Origin: Haloquadratum walsbyi J07HQW2
GTDB lineage: Archaea; Halobacteriota; Halobacteria; Halobacteriales; Haloferacaceae
Direction of reading: 5' to 3'
Length of the DNA: 64,000 nt
NCBI RefSeq assembly: GCF_000415985.1
Contig: NZ_KE356561.1
Span: forward strand, 2,326,289-2,390,288
A program made the position numbers and the translations under genes. Below, in pieces: positions 36,124 to 45,496 of this stretch. The stretch's first letter is position 1, and each line of letters starts with the position of its first letter. The notes under the pieces are model-generated. The model worked only from the letters and a program-made list of their open reading frames with translations. It made no database searches and was not told the DNA's origin.

Positions 36124-37632
36124 ATGACAATACTTACTCCGACCGACGGTCTCCAGCTTCGAGTGGCTGGCATTGATGATTTGTATAATCCAGGTCTAGA
36201 TCTTGATGCCACAGTCGAGTCCCCTGTTGCTACGGTCGGTTCAACGGGCATTACAGCAGCTGAACCATTATTAATGGCAACCGTTGATGGAACAACAGCA
36301 TTTTACCTTGCATGTTCATCCGATCGACTTGAAACTGCCGTACATCGTATCGATGAGACTGGAGATGTTACTGCTGCAGACCCAGCAACAGTCGTAGATC
36401 ATGATCCTGAATTACCCGAGATGCCCGTCGTTGATCTCGACGCACTCGATAACGGAATCCGTCGTGTGCTTGCCGGATGCGGATGGCGACGTCCAGCTAA
36501 TGTGGACGATTATGATGCCGCTGGTGGATTCTTGAATGATGTTGACCCTGATGTTGTCTTTGATGCTGGTGAAAGCATACATGGGCGTGGATGGGGAGAC
36601 GCATGTCATGATAGCGCACTTACAGAGACGTGGGTGGATGCGCACGATGCTGAAGGAGATGCTGCAGTCGTCATCAATGCACACAGCAATCCGGGAGATT
36701 CACTTTTGCTCTCAAGTGCGCCATTCAATGTTCTTGATGGCGCAGTTTCGCTAGCACAGACTGTCGACGCAACCGAGATTGTCATATTCGCGTCTATGGC
36801 AGACGAGTCTGCTGTCGAGACCGCTCACACCGCTGTCGAACGGTATCCCAATGACCCCTCAATCGCAATCGATGTCGTCACTGGTCCAGCCGAGTATCGT
36901 GCGGCTGAGCCAACGATGGCACTTGAAGCGATTGAAGGAAATCACCGACTTGAAGCTCGGCTTCGACCACCAGGTCCTGAGTCAGTCGGTCTGTACGGTC
37001 GTCCAACTCTTATCCACACGGCGCGAACGCTTTCACATCTTGCTGTTTCACTTCGGGAGGGTGATGATGATTCTCACCCATCGACTCGTGTGATGACTAT
37101 CCAAGGCGATGTGACTGATCAAACAGTTACCGAGATCCCAGAAACAGCTACAATCGAACAAGCATGTGCGGCGGCTGATACTACCGGTGAGATAAAAGCT
37201 GCTTGCGTTGGAGGTCGATTCGGTGGTCTTGCAGCTGATCTTGATATTTCGGTTGACCCAGAAACGCTCACTGATGCGGATCTTGGAACCGAAGGTATTG
37301 TCAACATACTTTCTGAGGATCGTTGTGTGGTTGAGTTCGTCGGCGAGCGGGCTCAATTCGCCTCAGAAGAAAATTGTGGACGGTGTGTGCCCTGCCGCGA
37401 GGGTACAACACAACTCGCTGAGTTACTGCGGTCGCTGTACGATGGAACGTATCGTCCTGAGGCTATCGATGAGTTGATTCGAGTGATGACTACTACGAGC
37501 ATCTGTGAGTTCGGTGTTAATGCAGGCCGTCCAGCTCGAACTGCACTCGATACATTTGAATCTGAGTTTAAGGCTCACGCAGATGGTCAATGTCCGACTA
37601 ACAGTTGCCTTGCAGCTATGGAGGTTAAATAA
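36124..37632 (+). CDS. NuoF-like (51 kDa, FMN/Fe-S) subunit of formate dehydrogenase
   Basis: This 502-residue protein is the diaphorase-type subunit that would pass electrons from the Mo enzyme to NAD(P). The C-terminal third is clear. It has RPPGPESVGLYGRPTLI, then an SLBB-like segment, then the N3 4Fe-4S ligands ENCGRCVPCREGTTQ with the fourth Cys in SICEFG. A second cluster-like CPTNSC ends the protein. The N-terminal part is diverged: the usual Gly-rich FMN loop is reduced to HGRGWGD near residue 155, so flavin or NAD binding is not certain. Its stop overlaps the ATG of the next gene (37632 shared), so the two are translationally coupled. Confidence 0.83.
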   Translation: MTILTPTDGLQLRVAGIDDLYNPGLDLDATVESPVATVGSTGITAAEPLLMATVDGTTAFYLACSSDRLETAVHRIDETGDVTAADPATVVDHDPELPEMPVVDLDALDNGIRRVLAGCGWRRPANVDDYDAAGGFLNDVDPDVVFDAGESIHGRGWGDACHDSALTETWVDAHDAEGDAAVVINAHSNPGDSLLLSSAPFNVLDGAVSLAQTVDATEIVIFASMADESAVETAHTAVERYPNDPSIAIDVVTGPAEYRAAEPTMALEAIEGNHRLEARLRPPGPESVGLYGRPTLIHTARTLSHLAVSLREGDDDSHPSTRVMTIQGDVTDQTVTEIPETATIEQACAAADTTGEIKAACVGGRFGGLAADLDISVDPETLTDADLGTEGIVNILSEDRCVVEFVGERAQFASEENCGRCVPCREGTTQLAELLRSLYDGTYRPEAIDELIRVMTTTSICEFGVNAGRPARTALDTFESEFKAHADGQCPTNSCLAAMEVK

Positions 37633-38681
37633 TGAGTTCCGAACGCGATAATCAAAATCACGCACATACACATTCTACCCACGGTCACGATCACCCTGAT
37701 GCACCGCCACTAACAGAAGACATTGCCCCCGGAACGGCTACCGACCCGGATGTCGGCTCAGAAACATCCTCAACGCTGACGGTCGATGGACGAGTTGTTT
37801 CCGTTGGCACAGGCGCAACAATACTCGATGCGCTCAATACAATCGACACCGAGGAATATGTCCCGGCACTGTGTAGTTATGAACGTGAGGATCAAATCGG
37901 TCCTCGCAGCGAGTGTCGGACCTGCATGGTTGAAACCGAGGCACATGGAATCGTTCCAGCCTGTAGTTTCCCAGCCGAGGATGGACTCACTGTACGGACA
38001 GATGCTGAGGCGGCGGCTGAAGCTCGAGATGTCAATCTTGATTTAGTTCTCTCAGATCATAACCTCAGATGTACCGCCTGTGGAAAGAACGGTCGCTGTG
38101 AACTCCAAGATGCAGCAATTGAACAGGAGGTTGAAAAGCCTCGATATGGTGTTCTTGAGGATCGTGATGAGTACGAGCCGATTGATGATTCATCACCATT
38201 CATACAGATTGACCGAAATAAATGTATTCTCTGTAATCGATGTGTCGAGGCATGTAATGATGTGCAAGTTGCGGGCGTGCTCCAAGTAGAAGGATCTGGA
38301 CAAGATACGCGGATTGGATTCCAGAATGACTCCCAAACAATGGAAGATTCGACGTGTGTCTCTTGTGGGCACTGTGCAACCGTTTGCCCAACAGGCTCGC
38401 TTGTAGAGAAAGGAATTGAGGATGCAACAACGATCCCGCTTCCCGGATTTAATCAAAAAAACAGCGTTGGGAAGACAATCGAGGGAACCGGTGAGGACAA
38501 AGAGCCAATGACACAAAAGAAACGACAGGACTCAACGACTACAGACGCAAGTGCTCAAACTGACGGCGGAACAGCATCCACCGAACACAATCATGAACAT
38601 GAAACTCAAAACACCGAAGAAGAATCCAATCAGATCGATGATACTGCCTGGAAAGACGTTTCAAGTGGTGAGTGGCCATGA
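37632..38681 (+). CDS. NuoG-N-terminal-like Fe-S subunit of formate dehydrogenase
   Basis: This 349-residue protein holds the iron-sulfur wire. In order: a His/Asp-rich N-terminus; a 2Fe-2S ferredoxin domain (CSYEREDQIGPRSECRTC, later a lone Cys); the NuoG-type His-Cys3 4Fe-4S domain (DHNLRCTACGKNGRCELQ); and a two-cluster ferredoxin domain (CILCNRCVEAC and CVSCGHCATVCP). The last 80 residues are a Gln/Thr/Glu tail. In many FdhA/FdsA proteins this module is fused to the catalytic subunit. Here it is a separate gene ending in an ATGA overlap (38678-38681) with that subunit, which argues for a 1:1 complex. Confidence 0.88.
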   Translation: MSSERDNQNHAHTHSTHGHDHPDAPPLTEDIAPGTATDPDVGSETSSTLTVDGRVVSVGTGATILDALNTIDTEEYVPALCSYEREDQIGPRSECRTCMVETEAHGIVPACSFPAEDGLTVRTDAEAAAEARDVNLDLVLSDHNLRCTACGKNGRCELQDAAIEQEVEKPRYGVLEDRDEYEPIDDSSPFIQIDRNKCILCNRCVEACNDVQVAGVLQVEGSGQDTRIGFQNDSQTMEDSTCVSCGHCATVCPTGSLVEKGIEDATTIPLPGFNQKNSVGKTIEGTGEDKEPMTQKKRQDSTTTDASAQTDGGTASTEHNHEHETQNTEEESNQIDDTAWKDVSSGEWP

Positions 38682-41002
38682 GTAGTGATGACGATCTCAG
38701 TGGCGTTGCAGGTTACATGGCGAATGCTAAGGAAGAAGCACTCGCCAACGTCGAAAACGTCGCCGAGGATATTGCCGCGGATACATTCCCAGAGGGCAAA
38801 CTCTTCGAAATCGCACAGGCGATTGGTGATAAACGGCTTGAAGAATTGAACGTTGCCGATACAACCTGTGGATACTGTGCGGTTGGATGTCGGTTCGATC
38901 TGTATTCTGATGGTGACGAGATTCTCGCTGCCCGACCAACTGAAGAAGAGGATGCACCGGTTAATGGCATCTCAACATGTGTAAAAGGAAAGTTCGGATA
39001 TGACTTCATCAACTCCGATGACCGACTTACATCACCGCTTGTCCGTGATGACAACGGAGAATTCCGTGAAGCAACATGGGATGAAGCCCTTTCACACGTT
39101 GCTGAGGGACTTGGCGATATTCGTGATACTCACGGCGGTGAGGCGCTATCAGTCATTGCATCCTCAAAAGCAACAAATGAAGAAAACTACTTAATGGGCA
39201 AGTTTGCTCGGCAGGTGCTTCAGACTAATAGTATTGATAACTGTAACCGTCTGTGTCATTCCTCGACAGTTGCTGCTCTTGGACAATCATACGGATATGG
39301 CGCAGCCTCGATTAGCACTGACGATCTTGAGATTGCTGATTGTGTTCTTCTCACCGGTTCAAATACGACAGAAGCACACCCAGTTCTTGCAACGCAGATA
39401 AAACAAAACGTTCGCGATGGAGCTGACCTACTCGTATTCGATCCGCGTGAAATACAAATGTCTGAGTATGCCACACAGTATACACAGGTCAAGCCAGGGT
39501 ATGACGCTGTGTGGATCAACGGCATAACTCGTTACATCATTGAGCATGATCTCCACGATGAGACGTTCGTTGCCGAGCAGACGACCGGATTTGAAGAGCT
39601 TCGTGAGGCTGTAGAGGAGTTCACCCCTGACCGTGTTGAGAAGATCACTGGCGTTTCACCCGATGAGATTGCCTCCGCAGCAGAAACGCTCGGCGATGCC
39701 GATGCCTGTGTCTTTGGATGGACACTTGGACTCACAGAACACTCACATGGAACTGAGAACGTCACCGCAATGGCAAATCTCGCGGCGATAACCGGAAATC
39801 TCGGTAAGCCTGGTGCCGGTGTCTCTCCGTTCCGCGGACAAAATAATGTGCAAGGCGGTGGTGGCGACATGGGACCATTGCCGGATAATCTCCCTGGATA
39901 TCAAGATATTGCTGATGATGATGTCCGAAGCAAATTTGAAGAGGCTTGGGACTGCGAGCTTGATTCCGAGTATGGCTACTACACGACTCAGATGTTTCTT
40001 GAAGCCGCAGAAGACAATATCCGCGGTATGTACATTATTGGCGAGAACTCAGCGTTGTCAGAGCCCGGCGTGAATCACGCCGAAAATGTGCTTGAGAATC
40101 TTGATTTCCTTGTTGTTCAGGATCTCTTCGTCACTGAAACTGCGAAATATGCTGATGTTGTTCTTCCAGCGTCATCGTTTGTTGAGAAGACTGGAACATT
40201 CACTAATACTGATCGAACAGTTCAGATGGTGAATGAGGTGATGGAGCCGAAAGGCAATTCGCGACCTGACTGGATTATTCTACAGGAGCTTGCCAATAAA
40301 ATGGGTCGATCTTGGGACTATGACTCAACGGCTGAGATTATGGATGAAATAAACTCATTAACACCGATATACGGTGGGATCTCTCACGAACGAGTCAGAG
40401 AAAATGGTGGTCTTCAATGGCCGTGCTGGGATATGGATCACCCTGGTACTGTCCGGCTCTATGAGGATGGATTCAACACTGATCATGGCAAGGTAAATCT
40501 CAAAGGTGTCGGGTACAGCGAACCTGCTGAGAAGCCAACTGAGGAATACCCAGTTACACTGACGACTGGTCGCGTGCTCTATCAGTATCATACCGGAACC
40601 ATGACCCACCGCGAAGAGGGTATCATGCAGTATAATCCGAGTGACTTTGTTGAAATCAATCCTGCAACAGCAGCAGGAATGGGTATTTCAGGCGGTGACC
40701 CCGTTCGAATTGAGTCACGATCTGGCGAAACGGTTGTTCCAGCACAGATCACTGACCGTGTTGGTCCTGAGAACGTCTTTGTCCCGATTCATTTCGCTGA
40801 GAGTGCGATCAATAGACTGACCGATGAAGAGCATCTCGACCCCACAGCAGCAACACCGGAATACAAGGTGTCAGCTGTACGTATTGAACCAGCAGACGCA
40901 GATGCGCTTGATGTTGATGTTGACGTTGATACTGATCAAGAAGCAATGAGCCGGTCACTCAGCGGCGACGATCAAACGACTATGAGTACAGGAGACGACT
41001 GA
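38678..41002 (+). CDS. Formate dehydrogenase catalytic (molybdopterin) subunit, Cys type
   Basis: From ATG 38678 (ATGA overlap) the protein is 774 residues, cytoplasmic (no Tat signal). It oxidises formate to CO2 at a bis-molybdopterin-guanine-dinucleotide Mo or W. The N-terminal 4Fe-4S site is CGYCAVGC with the fourth Cys in STCVKG. The metal ligand is Cys in DNCNRLCHSS, followed by the catalytic His. No in-frame TGA occurs, so it is not a selenoprotein. Later MGD-binding motifs include GENSALSEPG and the C-terminal YQYHTGTMTHREEG. It ends in a Val/Asp repeat and acidic tail. A DUF1641 gene starts 2 nt after the stop. Confidence 0.93.
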   Translation: MSSDDDLSGVAGYMANAKEEALANVENVAEDIAADTFPEGKLFEIAQAIGDKRLEELNVADTTCGYCAVGCRFDLYSDGDEILAARPTEEEDAPVNGISTCVKGKFGYDFINSDDRLTSPLVRDDNGEFREATWDEALSHVAEGLGDIRDTHGGEALSVIASSKATNEENYLMGKFARQVLQTNSIDNCNRLCHSSTVAALGQSYGYGAASISTDDLEIADCVLLTGSNTTEAHPVLATQIKQNVRDGADLLVFDPREIQMSEYATQYTQVKPGYDAVWINGITRYIIEHDLHDETFVAEQTTGFEELREAVEEFTPDRVEKITGVSPDEIASAAETLGDADACVFGWTLGLTEHSHGTENVTAMANLAAITGNLGKPGAGVSPFRGQNNVQGGGGDMGPLPDNLPGYQDIADDDVRSKFEEAWDCELDSEYGYYTTQMFLEAAEDNIRGMYIIGENSALSEPGVNHAENVLENLDFLVVQDLFVTETAKYADVVLPASSFVEKTGTFTNTDRTVQMVNEVMEPKGNSRPDWIILQELANKMGRSWDYDSTAEIMDEINSLTPIYGGISHERVRENGGLQWPCWDMDHPGTVRLYEDGFNTDHGKVNLKGVGYSEPAEKPTEEYPVTLTTGRVLYQYHTGTMTHREEGIMQYNPSDFVEINPATAAGMGISGGDPVRIESRSGETVVPAQITDRVGPENVFVPIHFAESAINRLTDEEHLDPTAATPEYKVSAVRIEPADADALDVDVDVDTDQEAMSRSLSGDDQTTMSTGDD

Positions 41003-41004
41003 CG

Positions 41005-41793
41005 ATGGCAAAGCCAGCCGACGAATATCCTGATTCGGCAACGAATGGCGCACAAGAAGCCATTACGAATGGTAGCGTCGATATACATACCGACAGTGGT
41101 GCAAGCGGTCAAAAGACAGTCGACGCTAGTGATGCAGCAGCACTTACTGCAGCTATCGAAACGCATGGCGAAGACCTCGCAGCCGCGATTGAGCATACTG
41201 ATCAGATAAGTGATGCACTCACTACAGCAATAATAGTACTTTCAACCGCTGATGAGGAGGAAATCGATTATATCACTGACTCAGCGTCAAACCTTATCCA
41301 GGCGGCTGATGGGTTCTCAACGGAAGGGTCTGCAGAACTAGCAACAGAGCTTGGAAAGAATGCAGACGATCTTTCAGAATCACTCGATACTGTTGTTTCA
41401 CTGCAACGCGATGGACAACTCGATGATCTAGCGATGATTGCGACTGCCTTTGCTGATTCACTATCATCAGAGGAGGTCGAAGAGTTATCGACGATGCTTG
41501 AGACAGATGGTGCTGAGATTGTCAATGCGCTTGATCTAGTTCTTGAACTACAGCGAGAAGGTCAATTAAAACAACTCCTTGATCTTGCGCAAACGCTCTC
41601 AGTGTTGGAAGTTGATGAGGATACTGCCCGTGGATTAAATCAGCTTCTACAAGGTGTTAGCGAAGCACAACGAGAGTCGGAACCGGTTGGATTATTCGGC
41701 GTTCTTCGGCAACTCTTGGGGGCTGACGCACGAGCTGGCATTGGATACTTCATTAGCATCCTCAAATCACAGGGACGACGACTTCGAGAGTAA
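41005..41793 (+). CDS. DUF1641 family protein of the formate dehydrogenase operon
   Basis: This 262-residue all-helical, strongly acidic protein has two similar halves (LVERxxDL/LQREGQL repeats: VVSLQRDGQLDDLAMIA and VLELQREGQLKQLLDLA) typical of DUF1641. It ends with a C-terminal region GLFGVLRQLLGADARAGIGYFI. Members are encoded beside formate dehydrogenases in bacteria such as Bacillus (YrhD next to YrhE) and are thought to be accessory subunits. It starts 2 nt after the catalytic subunit gene, so co-translation is near certain. No metal or cofactor motif is visible. Confidence 0.87.
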   Translation: MAKPADEYPDSATNGAQEAITNGSVDIHTDSGASGQKTVDASDAAALTAAIETHGEDLAAAIEHTDQISDALTTAIIVLSTADEEEIDYITDSASNLIQAADGFSTEGSAELATELGKNADDLSESLDTVVSLQRDGQLDDLAMIATAFADSLSSEEVEELSTMLETDGAEIVNALDLVLELQREGQLKQLLDLAQTLSVLEVDEDTARGLNQLLQGVSEAQRESEPVGLFGVLRQLLGADARAGIGYFISILKSQGRRLRE

Positions 41794-41979
41794 ACATGAA
41801 AGAGAAAACGAGAGCGAGAACGGGCACAAACACAAACGCAAATACAAGTTGAAATTGGTTATTTTGATCCCACGTGCAGGTTCAATACGATATCTTCGAA
41901 TAAGAGATATGTTTATTTCTTGATCACTATCGACATACAACACTCAAACCCAATTATGTATGGTTAGACACACCAAACC

Positions 41980-44124
41980 GTGAGCAATAATACATCAGAT
42001 GACTCAGTGACTATTTGTCCACGCTGCGGCGTTGGTTGTCGACTCCGCCGCCGAACAGACACATCGATGACACAGTCTGGGAACAATCGTGCAAAAGGAA
42101 TCACTGGTCCAGCGAATCCGAATGGTCGACTTTGTCGCAGAGGGATTAATGCATTTGAGTTCAGTCTTGATGACCCAGAAGCAGCCGCGGAAACAGGCGT
42201 TGAGAATCCTGAAACTGGTCGCTTGACCTCTCCCCATGTTGCAATTCGAAAACAGACAACAGAGAGTGATGACACAGACTCAGGTGATATGCGTCGTGTC
42301 TCATGGCAAACTGCATATGAAACTATCTGTGATCGATTTCGTACAATTCGTGAAGTGCATGGTCCTGATGCGCTTGCGTTTCTTGGTGCGCCTCACTGCA
42401 CAAATGAGGAGAACTATCTGCTTCAAAAGCTGGCGCGAACACTTGGAACGAATAATATCGACAATCGCGCACGTCATTGTCATCGAGAGACGACGCGAAC
42501 ACTTGCTGACCGACTCGGATATCCGGCAACGTCGACGAGTCTTAGTGAGATACTCGACACAGATGTTATCATAGCTGCTGGTGCGAACCCAGCGGGTCGA
42601 CAACCGATTGCATTTAACAGTTTTATTAGACCAGCTGTTTCAGGGGGTGCGACGCTTATCCATATCGATCCTGTCGGAAACGAGACGACTCGACTTGCAA
42701 ATATCCATCTTTCACCTCGACCAGGCTATGATGCTGCTGTTTTTGACTTACTCAGTGCGATGATAATTGAACGCGGTGGTACTGATGAGGCGTTTCTTTC
42801 TGAACGAACTCAAAATGCTGAACGCTTCCGGAAGTCTCTGTTAGCGCTTGATACCGACAATGCACGTGTTGCTGCGGATATTGATTCTGAATCACTCCAA
42901 CGCGTTGCACAGGCAATTATTGATGCAGACAACGTGATTGCGCTTACCGGCACTGGCGTTGATGAAAGCGGTCATACTAATAGCGACCAGCCAAACCCTA
43001 ATGCGCCAGCGGCGTTGTTGCATCTTCTTGGACTGACGGGTAATCTTGGCTGTTCTGGTTCTGGTGTGATTGTATTACGTGGACTGATTAATGAGCAAGG
43101 AGCGACGGATACCGGTTGTGTGCCAGACCGTCTTCCCGGAAATCAATCAATTCAAAATCCTGAAGCTCGCGCCCGCGTTGGTGATGTCTGGGGCATTGAC
43201 CCACCATCGACCACAGGAACGCCTGCAACGGCGCTACTTGACGGATTTGGTGGTGATATCCACGCAGCCCTTGTAGTAGGTGAGAACCCAGCAGTTTCAA
43301 AACGCGACCCAAGTTGGGTCGAAAATCGACTCAACGCAATTGATACATTAGTTGTTATTGACCCACTATGGAGCACAACTGCTGAACATGCGGATGTGGT
43401 TCTACCAGCGGCAACAGGTGTTGAAAAGCGTGGAACAGTCACAAACCTCGAACGTCGTGTCCAGTGCCTTGCACAGACACGAGAACCACCAGGGAACGCT
43501 CGCACCGATTTTGAAATCCTCTCCGATCTTGGGTGTCAACTTATTGGCGATACGTTCGATTATCAGAATGTCACAGAGGTATTTACTGAGTTGACACAGG
43601 TGAGCCCACCACATGCAGGTATTTCATATGCAGATATCGGTACTGACGGGCATCAGTGGCCATTTCACACAGATGATCATCTGTATGCCGAGCGATTCCT
43701 GACCTCGGATGGAAAAATGTCATTTGGCACCGCTCAACCAATTCCTGCAATCACAGACAGCTCTACGCAAACATTCACACTCTTGACGAATGGTCGGGCA
43801 AGTGAAGTCTACGGAGAGAAACGAAAGCAAACACCTCAAGTACAGCTTCATCCTGCAGATGCAAAAAAACACAATCTCACAGATGGTATGATCGTTACTA
43901 TCAAGAATACTGATGCTACAGTGGAGGCTGAAATAACATTTGAGACTAATATTCGCCAAGGAACACTCTCACTTGCAGCCGTTGCTGCTGATCCACTTGT
44001 CCGTACTGAAACAGATGACTCGATGGTCACGGTCATACCATCTATAGACTCAGATTCAGATGACGGTGACGTAGATGTAGATTCAGATTCGAGTGATATC
44101 GATGATGAACAGCAAATATCATGA
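41980..44124 (+). CDS. Second molybdopterin oxidoreductase (formate dehydrogenase/NapA-like)
   Basis: This 714-residue protein begins at GTG 41980. It is a stand-alone member of the DMSO-reductase superfamily. The N-terminal 4Fe-4S motif is CPRCGVGC with the fourth Cys in GRLCRRG (Arg where formate dehydrogenases have Lys). The metal ligand is Cys in DNRARHCHRE, keeping the following His. It is only a distant paralogue of the upstream catalytic subunit. The C-terminus is an Asp/Ser run (DSDSDDGDVDVDSDSSD). No Tat signal is seen. It could be a second formate dehydrogenase, an assimilatory nitrate reductase-like enzyme, or an enzyme with another substrate. The Cys-His pair favours formate-type chemistry. 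Confidence 0.87.
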   Translation: MSNNTSDDSVTICPRCGVGCRLRRRTDTSMTQSGNNRAKGITGPANPNGRLCRRGINAFEFSLDDPEAAAETGVENPETGRLTSPHVAIRKQTTESDDTDSGDMRRVSWQTAYETICDRFRTIREVHGPDALAFLGAPHCTNEENYLLQKLARTLGTNNIDNRARHCHRETTRTLADRLGYPATSTSLSEILDTDVIIAAGANPAGRQPIAFNSFIRPAVSGGATLIHIDPVGNETTRLANIHLSPRPGYDAAVFDLLSAMIIERGGTDEAFLSERTQNAERFRKSLLALDTDNARVAADIDSESLQRVAQAIIDADNVIALTGTGVDESGHTNSDQPNPNAPAALLHLLGLTGNLGCSGSGVIVLRGLINEQGATDTGCVPDRLPGNQSIQNPEARARVGDVWGIDPPSTTGTPATALLDGFGGDIHAALVVGENPAVSKRDPSWVENRLNAIDTLVVIDPLWSTTAEHADVVLPAATGVEKRGTVTNLERRVQCLAQTREPPGNARTDFEILSDLGCQLIGDTFDYQNVTEVFTELTQVSPPHAGISYADIGTDGHQWPFHTDDHLYAERFLTSDGKMSFGTAQPIPAITDSSTQTFTLLTNGRASEVYGEKRKQTPQVQLHPADAKKHNLTDGMIVTIKNTDATVEAEITFETNIRQGTLSLAAVAADPLVRTETDDSMVTVIPSIDSDSDDGDVDVDSDSSDIDDEQQIS

Positions 44125-44317
44125 GAAGGACCCTGTTTTAGTTAAACTACTGATATTAAGAGTTAATAATGTATCTCAAATAAATATTAGTATCGCCAAT
44201 CATAGGTTAATTTATTTGATGTCCGTATTAACCGCATATAACACTCTCAGCGACTAACAAATGTATATCAAATCAGAATATCGTATCAGCAGTAGCAGCC
44301 CCATTGATCTGCTTATT

Positions 44318-44593
44318 TCATTCGTTCGCGCTGAAATTTGAGGATGCGCTGTTAGTATCACTGTCACCGTCACTATCCTCACTTTCGTCTTCGGTGCCAG
44401 TTGATGATCCTGATTCGACTGATGATGGTGAGCGATGACCGAATGGTCGTGGTCCCTCATCGGAATCAGCTTTAGTATCTGGTTCTTCGCTTAGCCACGC
44501 TTCGTGACACTCCGGACAGTAGTTACCGTGGTAGTTTCCTCCACGAACAAACTCTTTCCCGCAGTTCACACAGGCGACGTGCGTCCGAGTCAT
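44318..44593 (-). CDS. Small zinc-knuckle protein with acidic tail
   Basis: This 91-residue protein has two CxxC pairs in the first 40 residues: CVNC and, 16 residues later, CPEC, with His and Tyr between, making a zinc-ribbon-like module. A second half of Ser/Asp/Glu low complexity follows. Similar one-domain zinc proteins are common in haloarchaea. The promoter region is shared with the divergent gene at 44689. Function unknown. Confidence 0.72.
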   Translation of the reverse strand: MTRTHVACVNCGKEFVRGGNYHGNYCPECHEAWLSEEPDTKADSDEGPRPFGHRSPSSVESGSSTGTEDESEDSDGDSDTNSASSNFSANE

Positions 44594-44688
44594 CGTGTAA
44601 TATCATGTGGTGAACACTCATACGTTCGTCGCCGGTTTACATTGCACATCGTCGACAGGATATTATCTTTCGATTACGTATTATTAAT

Positions 44689-45321
44689 GTGGATGAGACT
44701 CTCCTTGGTGGTGTCGTATTATTTAACGCTGGTGAATACCGTCCTGTGTGGACTGCATGTGATCTCATTCGTCAACAAGAGGATCTTTCGTCAGATGACC
44801 AGACTACATGCACAGCACTTGAACAATCCGCAACAGCAATTGAGAGTGCACAAGATCACAGATGGGTCAACACAACAACAGCAGCACATAATGCAACTAC
44901 AAAACTTGCTAGGATAAGACGATCACACTCATCAATTATCGGTAATCGACTGTATGAGTATCTTTCAGCTCTTAGCGATGACCCTGCAGTTATCGAACGA
45001 CACCGTGTTCCTCCATGGTACGTTGATAAGGAACGACCAACAGTTGCGACTCTTCGATTTGATGCAATCGGCTATGCAGCCTCTGCAATTGCATCACATA
45101 CTGATAATATTGATACTGATATTATCGCTGATGCAGTTCAATACGGGCATAAGGAAACTGTACCCGACTCAAAGTCATATAATGAACCACGTGGGTTCAT
45201 TGGGACACTCTCTGTGTTTGTCCGTGATCCTGATCATCGCGGATTAATCTATCGTCGACTCCGGAGCAACGTTGAACGACGACGACAGCGTGAACAAGAC
45301 ATAAACGGACTATTCAAGTAG
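44689..45321 (+). CDS. Helical haloarchaeal protein, possibly DUF309-related
   Basis: This 210-residue protein begins at GTG 44689 (MDETLLGG). The N-terminal GGVVLFNAGEYRPVWTACD resembles the start of DUF309 proteins, in which a helix hairpin with FNxGxYxxxHxxWE lines a hydrophobic pocket. Here the His/Trp-Glu positions are replaced, so any activity would differ. The rest is helical with a conserved-looking HRVPPWYVDK block and a basic C-terminus (RLRSNVERRRQRE). It is divergent from the zinc-knuckle gene. The call is tentative. Confidence 0.5.
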   Translation: MDETLLGGVVLFNAGEYRPVWTACDLIRQQEDLSSDDQTTCTALEQSATAIESAQDHRWVNTTTAAHNATTKLARIRRSHSSIIGNRLYEYLSALSDDPAVIERHRVPPWYVDKERPTVATLRFDAIGYAASAIASHTDNIDTDIIADAVQYGHKETVPDSKSYNEPRGFIGTLSVFVRDPDHRGLIYRRLRSNVERRRQREQDINGLFK

Positions 45322-45496
45322 TCATTCTTGATTGCTCTGCCTAATTTTGGTTATTATCACTCAAAAACAATTTCCATAGGGTACCCAATTTCGCGTTTAT
45401 TCCGACTATCGTGAATTCACTGCAGTAACACACAATTCTCATGCCCAGTAAAAATGAGTACCGCAATAAAATAAAGAAGAACGCTGAAGAATATAT

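Noticed and set aside
40905-40935. Short tandem GATGTTGAT-like repeat
   Set aside because: In-frame Val/Asp codons of the formate dehydrogenase tail; normal halophilic low complexity.
38678-41002. Possible selenocysteine at the formate dehydrogenase active site
   Set aside because: The metal ligand codon is TGT (Cys); there is no in-frame TGA in the gene.
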